From Ponticaulis sp. (GTDB taxonomy: Bacteria; Pseudomonadota; Alphaproteobacteria; Caulobacterales; Hyphomonadaceae), in the NCBI GenBank assembly GCA_002692725.1, contig NZLU01000025.1, forward strand, positions 248,001-312,000: a stretch of DNA of 64,000 nucleotides, given 5' to 3'. Position 1 is the stretch's first letter, and each line of letters starts with the position of its first letter. The notes beneath the pieces are model-generated. The model did not search any database, had not been told where the DNA came from, and was given only the letters and a program-made list of their open reading frames with translations. Positions 28,452-38,917 of the stretch are shown here, piece by piece. The translations under genes were made by a program, and so were the position numbers.

Positions 28452-29057
28452 TCAGCCTTCGCGCGCGAGGAAATCCTCAATCGCTTTTCCGAGGGCGCGG
28501 GGGTAGAGCAAATGCTCGCGCTCAAGCACGCGATCGGCGAGGGATTCAGGTGTGTCGTCTTTGAGGACCGGAACTTTCTCCTGATCGATCACCGCACCTT
28601 CATCCACACCTTCGGTCACCCAGTGCACGGAACACCCGGCTTCCGCATCGCCAGCTTTGATGGCACGTTTGTGGGTGTGTAGTCCGGGATATTTCGGCAG
28701 CAGGGACGGGTGAATGTTCACCATCCGGCCTTGCCACTTCTCCGTGAACCAGGAGGTCAGCACCCGCATGAAGCCTGCAAGCGCGATGAATTCGACATTG
28801 TGCAAATCCAGCGTGTCCTGAATATCTTTTTCGAATGCCTCGCGATCATCGCCATAGGCGCGATGATCAATCGCAGCGATGGGCAGTCCTTGTTCCGTGG
28901 CCCATTCCAGACCTGCCGCGCTGTAGGAGTTGGACAGCACCAGAACAGGTTTGGCGGGAATCTCGCCGGACAGGCAGGCCTCAACCAGAGTTTTCATGTT
29001 GGAACCGCGACCTGAAATGAAGATCGCTAGACGGACCGGTTCTTCGCGCTCAGGCAT
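28452..29057 (-). CDS. purN: phosphoribosylglycinamide formyltransferase
   Basis: Third step of purine synthesis: formyl transfer from 10-formyl-THF to GAR. Motifs: FISGRGSNMKTL for phosphate binding, GFMRVL, NIHPSLLPKYPGLHTHKRA with the catalytic Asn/His, and HWVTEGVDEG with the Asp. ATG 29057 is preferred over a TTG one codon earlier; it overlaps the purM stop by 8 bp, so the two are coupled. The length of about 201 residues is normal. Confidence 0.95.
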   Translation of the reverse strand: MPEREEPVRLAIFISGRGSNMKTLVEACLSGEIPAKPVLVLSNSYSAAGLEWATEQGLPIAAIDHRAYGDDREAFEKDIQDTLDLHNVEFIALAGFMRVLTSWFTEKWQGRMVNIHPSLLPKYPGLHTHKRAIKAGDAEAGCSVHWVTEGVDEGAVIDQEKVPVLKDDTPESLADRVLEREHLLYPRALGKAIEDFLAREG

Positions 29058-30072
29058 CAATCAATTGCCCCAGACGGAATGGCTTTTCGCCAGCATCCTG
29101 CAGCTTTTGGATAACATCGGGAGCCGCATCCTCTGCTACACACAACACCATACCGATACCCATGTTAAACGTGCGATGCATTTCTGAGGCCTCAATCTGA
29201 CCTACGTCCTGCATCCAGTTGAAAACGGGCGGCACCGGATAATCTGATAGCTCAAGTTCTGGCATCAAATGATCAGGCAGCATGCGTGGAATGTTCTCGG
29301 TCAGACCGCCGCCCGTAATATGCGCCAATCCTTTGATTGCCTTGTCTTTAATGAGCGGTAGCACCGCCGACACATAAAGACGCGTTGGCTCAAGCAAAGC
29401 CTCTCCAAGCGATCTCTCCGGGGCAAATGGCGCGGGTGCCGCGAGGCTGAGACCGGAGCGCTCAATCACCTTGCGGATCAGAGAATAGCCGTTTGAATGC
29501 GGACCGGAGGAGGGAAGGGCAATCAGACTGTCGCCTGGCTTCATATCATCAGTCCTGGGCAGGATGTCGTCGCGCTCGACAGCGCCGACAACAAAGCCTG
29601 CAAGGTCGTAATGCCCGGGCGCATACATGCTCGGCATTTCGGCCGTTTCACCACCGATCAGTGCACAGCCCGATTCCTGACAGCCCCGGGAAATCCCCGC
29701 GACGACATCGGTTGCCATGTCGGTTTCAAGATGCCCGGTCGCAAAATAATCAAGGAAGAAAAGGGGTTCAGCCCCCTGCGCCAGAACATCATTCACACAC
29801 ATGGCGACGAGATCCACGCCAATGGTTGAATGGTGATTCGCTTCCTGAGACAGGAGCAGCTTGGTTCCGACCCCATCGGTGCCGGAAACCAGAACGGGAT
29901 CTGTATAGCCACAGGCCTTCAGATCGAACAGGCCGCCAAACCCGCCAAGATCCGAGGCCACGCCGGTTCGTTTCGTCGCCGCAGCCAGCGGTTTGATCCG
30001 GTCAACGAGTTCATTTCCCGCGTCGATATCAACGCCGGCCTGCTTATAAGTGAGTGGTGAAGAGTCAGTCAT
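29050..30072 (-). CDS. purM: phosphoribosylformylglycinamidine cyclo-ligase (AIR synthetase)
   Basis: ATP-dependent ring closure giving aminoimidazole ribotide in purine synthesis. Family motifs are present: SDLGGFGGLFDLK, VSGTDGVGTKLLL, VAMCVNDVLAQGAEPLFFLD, GGETAEMPSMY and ITGGGLTENIPRML. The length of 340 residues is normal. First gene of a purM-purN operon, divergent from the DUF2066 gene across an 81-bp gap that must hold both promoters. Confidence 0.96.
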   Translation of the reverse strand: MTDSSPLTYKQAGVDIDAGNELVDRIKPLAAATKRTGVASDLGGFGGLFDLKACGYTDPVLVSGTDGVGTKLLLSQEANHHSTIGVDLVAMCVNDVLAQGAEPLFFLDYFATGHLETDMATDVVAGISRGCQESGCALIGGETAEMPSMYAPGHYDLAGFVVGAVERDDILPRTDDMKPGDSLIALPSSGPHSNGYSLIRKVIERSGLSLAAPAPFAPERSLGEALLEPTRLYVSAVLPLIKDKAIKGLAHITGGGLTENIPRMLPDHLMPELELSDYPVPPVFNWMQDVGQIEASEMHRTFNMGIGMVLCVAEDAAPDVIQKLQDAGEKPFRLGQLIDA

Positions 30073-30153
30073 GAGAACGCGTTACCACGGCTTCCCTGCT
30101 CTCGCCATATTCTCCGTCTTTAAACTTATAAGAAGGACTGGTAGGACGATGTG

Positions 30154-31173
30154 ATGACACGGTTTTCGATTCTCCTGAGCGCGCTTGCGACGCTCATTCT
30201 CGGTGCCGGGGCGGCAAATGCGGCTCCTCGCGATGTGTATACGATTTCAAACATTCCGGTGGATGAAACGGCGGCGACCTCTCAAGCCGCAGAATCGCAG
30301 GCTGTGGCTTCGGCGCAGATTTCGGGTTTGTACCGGCTGGTTCAGAAACTGACCTTGCCAGAAGACCGTGCTACGATCGGAGAGGATTTTTACGCCTATG
30401 AGAACGCACGAAACCTCGCTGCAGCGGTTGATGTGGACGATGTTCGACGCTCCACCACCGTCTATCGGGCAACTCTTTCGGTGCTGTATAATCCGACGCA
30501 GGTCCGGTCTCAGCTGAATGCGCGCGGGATCGCCTTTGTCGACCAGCAGGCGCCACGCAGCATGATCGTACCGACTGGCAATAGCGCCGTTGCACTGGAA
30601 GCCTGGCGTGCAACCTGGCCTGCCAGCAATGAAGGCGCGCTCAACCCGTTTGTCACCGCTCTTGCGAGTTACACATCGGGCAGCGATTGGGGGGGCATGG
30701 CAGATGAAGCCAATGCTGTGGGCGCACGCAATGCCGTCATCGCAGAGCTGAATGGCAGTGAGGGATCCTACACAGTCAGCCTTTATCGGGTGTCGTCTGC
30801 AGGACGGTTCACGATTGGTACAACTGGGCCTGTGGAGAGCTTGCCGGAGGCTGTCGCCGCCGCTTCAGCTTATCTCGATGCCGCATGGAAACGTCAGTCG
30901 ATCGTCCGTGCTGACGAACTTCGCTCGTCTACTGAGGCGACAATACGCTTTTCGTCGATCAGAAACTGGAATTCAGTTCGGACTGCGCTGTCCACATCAC
31001 CTTTGATTTCCGATTTTCAGATCGATGCTGTCGCGCGCGACGGGGCGTTAGTATCCTTTGCCTATGCGGGTAATCGTGACCGCCTGGCGCAGGACCTGCG
31101 TCAGTCAGGCATTCTCCTGTCAGAAACATTATCCGGCTGGACCATGCAAATGGCCGGAGATAGCGGGTTCTAG
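30154..31173 (+). CDS. DUF2066 domain-containing exported protein
   Basis: Exported protein of unknown function with a cleavable signal peptide (ATLILGAGAANA then APRD) and the DUF2066 pattern YTISNIPVDETAATSQAAES, LVQKLTLPEDR. Start ATG 30154 has AGGA seven bases upstream; GTG at 30151 is the alternative. In alphaproteobacteria this family commonly sits between purM and hdaA, as here. The stop is 12 bp before the hdaA start, so the two are probably co-transcribed. Confidence 0.85.
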   Translation: MTRFSILLSALATLILGAGAANAAPRDVYTISNIPVDETAATSQAAESQAVASAQISGLYRLVQKLTLPEDRATIGEDFYAYENARNLAAAVDVDDVRRSTTVYRATLSVLYNPTQVRSQLNARGIAFVDQQAPRSMIVPTGNSAVALEAWRATWPASNEGALNPFVTALASYTSGSDWGGMADEANAVGARNAVIAELNGSEGSYTVSLYRVSSAGRFTIGTTGPVESLPEAVAAASAYLDAAWKRQSIVRADELRSSTEATIRFSSIRNWNSVRTALSTSPLISDFQIDAVARDGALVSFAYAGNRDRLAQDLRQSGILLSETLSGWTMQMAGDSGF

Positions 31174-31185
31174 GAGAGTATGACG

Positions 31186-31881
31186 ATGTCGGGTGGGCAG
31201 TTCAAATTCGCTTTCCCGCAGCCCGTTCTTCCCCTTGAATCGTTGTTTCTGGATTCGCAGGGCGACAGCGCTCTGAGAGTTCTGCGTCGATGGCGGGAAT
31301 GGCCGAAGCTGTATATTGGTCTGACCGGGTCGACTCGTTCCGGCGTTACGACTGTGCTGAAATCCTGGGCTCGGGATGTTGAGGGCAGGTATCTGGCCCC
31401 CGATGACTGGCAGACTCTTGACCCCAAGGAATTGTCCGAACTGTTGGACCGTCCTCTGGCCATAGACGATGCCGATCAGATGCGTTCTCCTTCAGCCTTG
31501 CTCACAATGATTAATCTGGCTGAAGATCATAACGCTGCCATTTTGCTGGGCGGCCATGAAAAGCCGTCCGTCTGGCATAAAACGCCGCCGGATCTGGTGT
31601 CTCGATTGTCGGCCATGACAAATATCCAGCTTCCGAATCTGACGGATGACGACAGTTTCCGAACGCGTTTGCGCGCCGCGTGTCTCAGACGTTTCATAAG
31701 ACTTCCCGGGGAAACGATGAGTTTTGTTGAACCGCGGCTTGAACGCAGTTATCAGGCCATCGAAGCGTTTGCGAACGGGCTTGATGAAGCGATGTCAGAG
31801 ACGGGTCGACCTGCGACTATTCCTCTGGCGCGTGAAGTCCTGTCGGAGTTTGCGATCGATGATGAGTCCGGAGACGATTAA
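31186..31881 (+). CDS. hdaA: HdaA-like DnaA regulatory protein with altered Walker A
   Basis: DnaA-related AAA+ protein that in Caulobacter-type bacteria works with the beta clamp to inactivate DnaA-ATP. The start at 31186 lies 7 bp after AGGAGAG; an ATG at 31180 is too close. QFKFAF near the N-terminus resembles a clamp-binding hexapeptide. The P-loop position reads GSTRSGVTT (residues 50-58 counted from 31180), so the invariant lysine is valine. AIDDADQM serves as a Walker B-like element and DLVSRLSAM as an arginine-finger region. Its place between DUF2066 and ppk1 supports the assignment. Confidence 0.82.
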   Translation: MSGGQFKFAFPQPVLPLESLFLDSQGDSALRVLRRWREWPKLYIGLTGSTRSGVTTVLKSWARDVEGRYLAPDDWQTLDPKELSELLDRPLAIDDADQMRSPSALLTMINLAEDHNAAILLGGHEKPSVWHKTPPDLVSRLSAMTNIQLPNLTDDDSFRTRLRAACLRRFIRLPGETMSFVEPRLERSYQAIEAFANGLDEAMSETGRPATIPLAREVLSEFAIDDESGDD

Positions 31882-31906
31882 CCTCTGACAATGGAGCCAG
31901 GGTGCG

Positions 31907-34093
31907 GTGAGTGAATTGAACAAAGAACCTCGAAAGACCAGCCCGAAACCCCCGTCAGGGATCACACTGTCCTCGCCCTCGAGGTTCATTGACCGTGAGT
32001 TATCGTGGCTTGGCTTCAATCAGCGCGTTCTCGAAGAAGCGGCAAACCCGAAACATCCTTTGCTCGAGCGGCTGAGATTTTTGTCCATCTCGGCGAATAA
32101 CTTGGATGAATTCTACATGGTCCGCGTGGCGGGCCTGAGAGAACAGGTTCGCGCCGGTGTGACCCGTCCAGGACTTGATGGTCATACACCTGCAGAACAA
32201 TTGGTTGCCGTGAATGACCATGCGTCGCAGCTGATGATGGACCAGCAGATTCGCTGGCAGGAGCTGAAAGTGCAGCTCGGCGAAGAGAATATTTCGGTTC
32301 TGGACATTGATGATGTTGGAAAAGCCGACAAGATCTGGCTGCGCAACCATTTCATGTCATATATCTTTCCGATCATCACGCCGCTGGCCGTTGATCCGGC
32401 GCACCCATTTCCCTTCATTCCAAATCTCGGTTTCGCGATCGCGCTTGATCTGACGGCAAATGCGACGGGCGAGATGATGAAGGCATTGATCCCGCTTCCC
32501 TCGCAGGTGGACCGGTTTATCCGGCTTCCGAAGCTCACAAAGACGCCAAAGCGGATTCGGTTTCTGTCTCTCGAGAATGTCTTCAGGCTATTCCTCGACG
32601 TGATTTTCCCCGGATACACCTGCAATGGCCAGTGCGAATTCCGCGTGGTTCGGGACAGCGATATCGAGATCGAAGAGGAAGCCGAGGATCTGATCCGGGA
32701 GTTCGAGATTCTACTGAAACAGCGCCGGCGCGGGCGCGTCGTTCGGTTGAAGCTCGATAAGTCAGCCGATGAATCGCTCAAGAAGTTCATTATTCACGGA
32801 GTGGGCGCTGAGGAGCAGGATATTATCGAAGTCGACGGTATCCTTGGGATGGCGCAGCTTTCTGAGCTGATCGTGGATGAGCGGCCGGATCTGACCTTCC
32901 CGCCTTATGAGCCGCGCTTCCCGGAGCGCATTCGGGAGCACAATGGCGATTGTTTCAGCGCCATTCGCGCGAAGGACATGATCGTACACCACCCATATGA
33001 ATCCTTTGATGTGGTGGTTCAGTTCATCAAACAGGCTGCGCGCGATCCGAACGTCATTGCCATCAAGCAGACCCTCTATCGTACGAGTAAGAACTCGCCT
33101 GTGATTGCGGCTTTGGTTGAGGCTGCAGAAGCGGGCAAGAACGTCACAGCTCTCGTAGAAATCAAAGCCCGCTTTGATGAAGAAGCAAATTTGCGCTGGG
33201 CGCGAGATCTGGAACGCGCGGGCGTTCAAGTGGTCTACGGGTTTATCGAGTACAAAACCCACGCAAAAATTAGCCTCGTTGTGCGTCGAGAAGGCGGCGA
33301 GCTGCGGACCTATACGCATTTCGGCACAGGTAATTACCACCCGATTACGGCGAAGATTTACACCGATTTGTCTCTCTTCTCAGATGATCAGGTTCTGGGT
33401 CGCGATGCCGGACGTATTTTCAATTATGTCACGAGCTATGCTGAGCCGCCGGAGCTGGAAAAAGTCTCCATGTCGCCGCTCAGCCTGAAGCAGGATCTCA
33501 TCAAGATGATCCGCGCAGAGATCGCGAATGCCAAAGCCGGCAAACCGAGTGGCATCTGGGTGAAGCTGAATTCGCTCGTCCATGATGAGATCATCGATGC
33601 GCTCTACAAGGCGAGCCAGGCCGGTGTTCCGATTGAACTCGTCATTCGGGGTATCTGCTCTTTGCGTCCCGGCGTACCTGGACTGTCAGAGAATATTCGC
33701 GTGAAAAGCATTGTCGGGCGTTTTCTGGAGCATTCCCGTATCGTCTGTTTCGCCAATGGCCACGAACTGCCGTCAGAAGAGGCACTGGTTTATATTTCAT
33801 CGGCTGACTGGATGCACAGAAACCTCGACCGTCGTGTCGAGTCGCTCGTCCCGCTTGAAAATAAAACTGTGAAAAGACAGGTTCTCGACCAGATCATGGT
33901 CGCGAATCTGAATGACGATATGCAAAGCTGGGTCCTTCAGTCGGACGGCAGTTATGAGCGCGTCCAGCCGGAAGGAGAGGGCTTTTCAGTGCATGACTAT
34001 CTGATGAAAAACCCAAGTCTGTCTGGTCGGGGTGAGGCTCTGGCAGCAGAAATGCCACCTCAGCTCAATCCGAAAGGTAGCAAGCGAGCATGA
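31907..34093 (+). CDS. ppk1: polyphosphate kinase 1
   Basis: Reversible synthesis of polyphosphate from ATP. The GTG start follows GGAGCCAGG. Domain order is standard: helical N-domain ([19 protein letters not shown]), head domain, then two phospholipase D-like domains. The HFGTGNYHP motif contains the autophosphorylated histidine, and [10 protein letters not shown] and [14 protein letters not shown] belong to the second catalytic lobe. The length of 728 residues is normal. Its stop overlaps the ppx start by ATGA, so synthesis and degradation enzymes are co-translated. Confidence 0.96.
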   Translation: MSELNKEPRKTSPKPPSGITLSSPSRFIDRELSWLGFNQRVLEEAANPKHPLLERLRFLSISANNLDEFYMVRVAGLREQVRAGVTRPGLDGHTPAEQLVAVNDHASQLMMDQQIRWQELKVQLGEENISVLDIDDVGKADKIWLRNHFMSYIFPIITPLAVDPAHPFPFIPNLGFAIALDLTANATGEMMKALIPLPSQVDRFIRLPKLTKTPKRIRFLSLENVFRLFLDVIFPGYTCNGQCEFRVVRDSDIEIEEEAEDLIREFEILLKQRRRGRVVRLKLDKSADESLKKFIIHGVGAEEQDIIEVDGILGMAQLSELIVDERPDLTFPPYEPRFPERIREHNGDCFSAIRAKDMIVHHPYESFDVVVQFIKQAARDPNVIAIKQTLYRTSKNSPVIAALVEAAEAGKNVTALVEIKARFDEEANLRWARDLERAGVQVVYGFIEYKTHAKISLVVRREGGELRTYTHFGTGNYHPITAKIYTDLSLFSDDQVLGRDAGRIFNYVTSYAEPPELEKVSMSPLSLKQDLIKMIRAEIANAKAGKPSGIWVKLNSLVHDEIIDALYKASQAGVPIELVIRGICSLRPGVPGLSENIRVKSIVGRFLEHSRIVCFANGHELPSEEALVYISSADWMHRNLDRRVESLVPLENKTVKRQVLDQIMVANLNDDMQSWVLQSDGSYERVQPEGEGFSVHDYLMKNPSLSGRGEALAAEMPPQLNPKGSKRA

Positions 34094-35625
34094 GCCAGTT
34101 GAGTGTCGAGACTCAGCGACGACCTGGCCTCTGGCGTTTCGCCATGCCAAACAAGCCTCGGCAACAGGCCGTTATTGATATCGGATCAAACTCGGTTCGT
34201 CTGATCGTCTATCAGATCAATGGGCGAAATATTGTTCCCCGGATCAATGAGAAGGTGATGGCGGGCCTTGGCGAAGAGCTTGCTGAAACCGGCAAGCTTT
34301 CGCCTCAAGGGGTTGAGTCGAGTTTGAAAGCGCTGTCGCGATATACTGCAATTTGCGCTTCGCTTGGCGTCACGAACGTCAGTGCCATAGCGACAGCCGC
34401 AACCCGAGACGCTGCGGATGGCGAAAAGTTCTGCAAAACAGTTGAGCAGAATTGCGGCCTGAAAGTCCGTGTTCTTTCCGGCGAAGAGGAAGCCCATTAC
34501 GCGGCTCTGGGCGTGATTTCTGCGGAGCGCGATCCCACTGGGCTGATTGGCGATCTGGGGGGATCGAGCCTCGAACTCGTTGAAGTCAAAAAAGGTCGGC
34601 TCGCAAAAGGCAAGACCTATAAGCTCGGCCCGCTGGCGCTTCGCATGCAGTCAGAGACGATTACGCCCAAGCTCAAATCATACGTGCAGAATGAGTTGGA
34701 GAGCCGCTCCAAATTGCCAAAAGTGGGCCGGTTTTTCGCGGTGGGTGGAGCCTGGCGTGCGATTGCCAGCCTACACATGGCGATAAATGATTATCCGCTG
34801 CGTGTGCTGCAGTCTTATTCTATTCCCGCAAAAGACGCGATCGACCTCTGTACGCTGATCTGCGATCCGAAAAAACGCCCGGAAAATCTGATCAAATCGA
34901 TTTCCAGCAAGCGTGCGGCGTCTCTGCATTATACAGCGCTCGCCCTGAAAAGTGTGCTGGAAGCCTGTCAGGCAAAGGAAGTTGTAATTTCAGCCTATGG
35001 GCTCCGTGAGGGGCTCGTCTTTGAGGGGATGGATTCAGAGACGCAGAAAATCGATCCCTTACTTGCAGGTGTCGCCATCCTTGCGCGCTCGAACCAGCGG
35101 CAGGCCGCCTTTTCGCGGTCACTCCAGAATTTCACCTCAGAAATTCTGCACAATCTTCCCCCCGTATTTAACGGCGATCCTCTGATCGAAAACCGTCTGC
35201 ATGAGGCTGCGTTTATTCTTGCGGATATGGGGGCCGTGATGCACCCCGATCACCGCTCGCAGATCGCGCGTCAAATCGTCTTGAGAGGGGCCTATACGGG
35301 GCTTGATCATGCAGGGCGCGCTTATCTCGGCCTTATCACGGCGACGCGGTATTATCGAAAGTATACGCCCGGAGCGCTAGAAGAAATGCTTCTGACACCG
35401 GAGCAGATCGAACGCGCCAAGACGGTTGCCTTGCTCATTCGTCTCGCGGCAGAATTCTCAGGTCGGACAGACCGTATTCTCAAGAGAGCCAGTCTGGAGA
35501 TGAAGAGAGACTCCCTGATATTAAAGGTACAGTCCCGGCATAAGGACCTGGTTTCCGAAGGTGTCGAAAAACGGCTCGGGCATGTCGCGAGTCAGATGGA
35601 TCTGAAGCCCGTCATTGAGACCTGA
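34090..35625 (+). CDS. ppx: exopolyphosphatase (Ppx/GppA family)
   Basis: Releases phosphate from polyphosphate ends, and may also hydrolyse pppGpp. It has the actin-like ATPase fold with [41 protein letters not shown] and [13 protein letters not shown], and a C-terminal HD-like helical domain (about residues 310-511). The length of 511 residues is typical. Operon with ppk1 through ATGA overlap. It converges on rnd with two bases between the stops. Confidence 0.94.
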   Translation: MSQLSVETQRRPGLWRFAMPNKPRQQAVIDIGSNSVRLIVYQINGRNIVPRINEKVMAGLGEELAETGKLSPQGVESSLKALSRYTAICASLGVTNVSAIATAATRDAADGEKFCKTVEQNCGLKVRVLSGEEEAHYAALGVISAERDPTGLIGDLGGSSLELVEVKKGRLAKGKTYKLGPLALRMQSETITPKLKSYVQNELESRSKLPKVGRFFAVGGAWRAIASLHMAINDYPLRVLQSYSIPAKDAIDLCTLICDPKKRPENLIKSISSKRAASLHYTALALKSVLEACQAKEVVISAYGLREGLVFEGMDSETQKIDPLLAGVAILARSNQRQAAFSRSLQNFTSEILHNLPPVFNGDPLIENRLHEAAFILADMGAVMHPDHRSQIARQIVLRGAYTGLDHAGRAYLGLITATRYYRKYTPGALEEMLLTPEQIERAKTVALLIRLAAEFSGRTDRILKRASLEMKRDSLILKVQSRHKDLVSEGVEKRLGHVASQMDLKPVIET

Positions 35626-35627
35626 AT

Positions 35628-36824
35628 TCAGCTATTTCGGGGCTCGATATGTGGCAGGCCTTCCGTATTGAACATCTCGATCTGACCATTGTTGAAGGTC
35701 ACGGCCAGTTTGCCATGCAGCAGGTTTTCGGCGTGCTTGCCAAACAGATCATAGCGCCAACCCGACATGACTGCTGTACTGTCACCGTCGCCTGACGCAA
35801 TCCGCTCAAGATCAGCCGAGTTTGCGATCAGCCTTGGTGTGACGTTTTCATCGTCACAGATCTGTTTCAGAAGGACACGCAAAAGATCTGCCGCACCGGC
35901 TGGCGTCGGCCCGCGATGCTTGGGTTTTTCGACGTCAGGTGCATAAGCGTCCGGATCGTCGAGTGCATTGTTGATGGCCTCGAGCAGTCCGGACCCATGG
36001 CGGGATTTTCCGAACCCTTTGGGCAAGGAGCGCAGCCTGTCGAGTCCATTGGCATCGCGGGGACGCTGATCAGCGATTTCCTGAACGGCATCATCCTTCA
36101 ACACCCGGCTGCGAGGGCGATTTAACTCCTGAGCCAAAGCTTCGCGCCAGACGGCGACGCTCTTGAGGACTGCGAGGTAATCCTTGCGATGCCGACGCAG
36201 CTTCATCCGCTTCCAGGCATTTTCGGGTCTGGCGAGATAGAGTTCTGGCGCGCTCAGTGCCAGATGATCTTCCTCAATCCAGCTCCATCTTTCCTTTTCG
36301 TCGAGCGTTTCCGCCATTTTCGCATAGGCTGCCCGAAGGTGGGTGACATCACCCAGCGCATAATGAAGTTGTTTCTGGCTGAGGGGACGACGCGTCCAGT
36401 CTGTGAACTGAGAGGATTTGTCGACCTGTTTGCCCGTGAGCTGTGAGATCAAATTGTCGTAAGAGATCGAATCGCCGAGGCCCAGCGCCATAGCGGCGAT
36501 CTGCGTGTCGAAAATCGGAGCGGGCGGTGTTCCGATCAGACGCGCGAAAATTTCCATATCCTGCCGGGCCGCATGAAACACTTTGCCAATGTCTGGATCG
36601 CTCATGATATCGAGGAAGGGCGAAAGATCGATTCCCTCCACCATGGGATCAATAATCCCTTCGACATCGTCGCCAGCAGCCTGTATCAGGCACAGAGTTG
36701 GCCAGTAGGTACTTTCCCGGTGAAACTCAGTGTCGACAAAGACAACACGGCTCGTTTTCAGCTGTTCGCAGAACGCATTCAGGGCGTTCTGATCAGTTAT
36801 GACTGTTATCTCTTTGTCACTCAT
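35628..36824 (-). CDS. rnd: ribonuclease D
   Basis: 3'-5' exoribonuclease in tRNA and small RNA maturation. DEDD catalytic residues are visible: VFVDTEFHRE (Asp31, Glu33), FHAARQDMEIF, and the HYALGDVTHLR motif with Tyr/Asp. An HRDC domain follows (about residues 205-290, RDANGLDRLRSLPKG). The length of 398 residues is normal. Divergent from aspS. Confidence 0.94.
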   Translation of the reverse strand: MSDKEITVITDQNALNAFCEQLKTSRVVFVDTEFHRESTYWPTLCLIQAAGDDVEGIIDPMVEGIDLSPFLDIMSDPDIGKVFHAARQDMEIFARLIGTPPAPIFDTQIAAMALGLGDSISYDNLISQLTGKQVDKSSQFTDWTRRPLSQKQLHYALGDVTHLRAAYAKMAETLDEKERWSWIEEDHLALSAPELYLARPENAWKRMKLRRHRKDYLAVLKSVAVWREALAQELNRPRSRVLKDDAVQEIADQRPRDANGLDRLRSLPKGFGKSRHGSGLLEAINNALDDPDAYAPDVEKPKHRGPTPAGAADLLRVLLKQICDDENVTPRLIANSADLERIASGDGDSTAVMSGWRYDLFGKHAENLLHGKLAVTFNNGQIEMFNTEGLPHIEPRNS

Positions 36825-36911
36825 ATGCCGGTTCGTTTCTCACTCGCTTGACAAGGCGGCATGCCCTGTGTCGTTTGCGCGCCTAACACTTATCTATGGA
36901 GTCTTCCTGAA

Positions 36912-38747
36912 ATGCATCTCTACCGGACGCACACCTGCGGCGAGCTACGGCAAACCCATGTGGGTGAGACGGTCCGTTTATCGGGCTGGGTACACCGTAA
37001 ACGCGACCATGGGGGACTCCTGTTCGTCGACTTACGCGACCATTATGGTTTAACGCAATGCGTGGTAACCCCTTCAAATGAAAATTTCGAGCGTTTAGAG
37101 CGTATTCGCGTCGAAAGTGTCATCACTATTGAGGGCGAAGTCGTCGCGCGTGACGCAGAAACCGTGAATTCGAATCTGCCGACCGGTGACGTGGAGGTTC
37201 AGCTGGCAACCCTGTCTGTCCAGTCTGAGGCCTCGGAATTGCCTCTGCCCGTCTTCGGTGAGCCAGACTATCCGGAAGAGATTCGTCTCAAGCACCGCTA
37301 TCTCGATTTGCGTCGGGAGAGCCTGCACAAGAACATGGTTTTGCGTAGTCAGGTGATCACCTCGCTTCGTAACCGGATGGTCGAGCAGGGCTTCACAGAA
37401 TACCAGACCCCAATCCTGACGGCCTCGTCGCCGGAGGGCGCACGAGACTTTCTCGTTCCGTCTCGGCTTCACCCGGGTCAGTTCTACGCGCTGCCTCAGG
37501 CGCCGCAGCAGTTCAAACAGCTGCTTATGGTGTCCGGCTTTGACCGCTATTTCCAGATTGCGCCATGCTTCCGCGATGAGGATGCCCGCGCTGATCGCTC
37601 GCCCGGCGAATTCTACCAGCTTGATATCGAGATGAGCTTCGTCACCCAGGAAGATGTCTTCCAGGCGATTGAACCGGTTATGGCTGGCGTTTTCCGTGAG
37701 TTCCAGAACTGGGATGGCAAGAAGCGTGAAATGGCCGACGGCCCATTCCCGCGGATTCCATATCGCGAAGCCATGGAAAAATATGGCTCCGACAAACCAG
37801 ACCTTCGCAACCCGATTGAACTGAAAGATGTGTCTGACTTCTTCAAGGAAGAAGACAAGACCGGCTTTTCTATCTTTGCGAAAATCACAAATGGTGGCGG
37901 CAAGGTGATTGCGATCCCTGCGCCAAAAGCCACGGAGACCCAGTCTCGCAAATTCTTCGACGATTTCGACAAATGGGCGAAGAAGGAAATGCAGGCGCCT
38001 GGGCTTGGCTATGCGCGTCTCCGTAAGGATGAAAACGGCGTGGTCGTCAGTCAGGACCCTGTTCTGAAGAATTTCACACCAGAACATATGGCAGCCTTCC
38101 TTGAGGCGACCGGTCTTGAGGATGGCGATGGTGTCTTCTTCTCAGCCGGGAAAAAGGAAGCGGCCTATAAGCTGGCCGGACCTGCGCGTCTGAAGATTGG
38201 TGAAGAGCTCGATATCGTCGAAAAAGACGTGTTCCGCTTCTGCTGGATCGTCGACTTCCCGATGTATGAGTATGACGAAGACAACAAAAAGATCGACTTC
38301 AGTCACAACCCGTTCTCAATGCCTCAAGGCGGGATGGAAGCGCTTGAAGCGGCCGATACGGATGAAAAGAAGCTCGATCTTCTGGCGTTCCAATATGACA
38401 TTGTCTGTAACGGCATTGAGCTGTCATCTGGCGCAATCCGGAACCATCGTCCGGATATCATGCTCAAAGCGTTTGAGCTTGCAGGCTACGGCCCGGAAGT
38501 CGTGGAAGAAGAATTTGGCGGCATGCTGAACGCCTTTCGCTATGGCGCACCACCGCACGGCGGTATCGCGCCGGGTGTCGACCGGATCGTTATGATCCTG
38601 GCAGAGGTCGAGAATTTGCGTGACATCACGCTGTTCCCGATGAACCAGCAGGCTCAGGATCTGATGATGGGCGCACCGTCCGCCGTCGACGAAAAACAGC
38701 TGAAAGAGCTCAGCATCCGTCTTCAGCTACCGCCGAAGAAGAGCTGA
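36912..38747 (+). CDS. aspS: aspartate--tRNA ligase, probably non-discriminating
   Basis: Class II synthetase charging tRNA-Asp and probably also tRNA-Asn. The chosen start at 36912 ([13 protein letters not shown]) is the family N-terminus, with GGAG upstream; an earlier in-frame ATG at 36861 is not used. The OB-fold anticodon domain (1-105), motif 2 [10 protein letters not shown], a bacterial GAD insertion domain, and motif 3 GVDRIVMIL are present. The anticodon-domain loop reads [10 protein letters not shown]. His33 here is the residue associated with non-discriminating bacterial AspRS (Leu in E. coli), so Asn-tRNA would be completed by GatCAB. Confidence 0.95.
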   Translation: MHLYRTHTCGELRQTHVGETVRLSGWVHRKRDHGGLLFVDLRDHYGLTQCVVTPSNENFERLERIRVESVITIEGEVVARDAETVNSNLPTGDVEVQLATLSVQSEASELPLPVFGEPDYPEEIRLKHRYLDLRRESLHKNMVLRSQVITSLRNRMVEQGFTEYQTPILTASSPEGARDFLVPSRLHPGQFYALPQAPQQFKQLLMVSGFDRYFQIAPCFRDEDARADRSPGEFYQLDIEMSFVTQEDVFQAIEPVMAGVFREFQNWDGKKREMADGPFPRIPYREAMEKYGSDKPDLRNPIELKDVSDFFKEEDKTGFSIFAKITNGGGKVIAIPAPKATETQSRKFFDDFDKWAKKEMQAPGLGYARLRKDENGVVVSQDPVLKNFTPEHMAAFLEATGLEDGDGVFFSAGKKEAAYKLAGPARLKIGEELDIVEKDVFRFCWIVDFPMYEYDEDNKKIDFSHNPFSMPQGGMEALEAADTDEKKLDLLAFQYDIVCNGIELSSGAIRNHRPDIMLKAFELAGYGPEVVEEEFGGMLNAFRYGAPPHGGIAPGVDRIVMILAEVENLRDITLFPMNQQAQDLMMGAPSAVDEKQLKELSIRLQLPPKKS

Positions 38748-38754
38748 TCGATTT

Positions 38755-38783
38755 GCAGACCTTCCGAGCTTCGGAGGGTCTGC
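38755..38783 (+). terminator. 13-bp hairpin after aspS, without T-tract
   Basis: GCAGACCTTCCGA (38755-38767) pairs with TCGGAGGGTCTGC (38771-38783) around a 3-nt loop, with one G-U. It starts 8 bp after the aspS stop. There is no U-run, so it may act as an RNA 3'-end stabiliser or a Rho-assisted terminator. Confidence 0.55.
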
Positions 38784-38917
38784 TGACAGCTTTCATCAGC
38801 CCCTCGGATATGATGGATCTCCATCAATTGACGTTACGTCATACTGGCGAAACCATATGAACCTGCGTATGACGCACGGCGCGGAATTAGAATATCGCCA
38901 AAAGCTCGGGGTAGGAA

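Noticed and set aside
37095..38087. 330-residue minus-strand open frame
   Set aside because: Antisense to aspS, no motifs or ribosome site.
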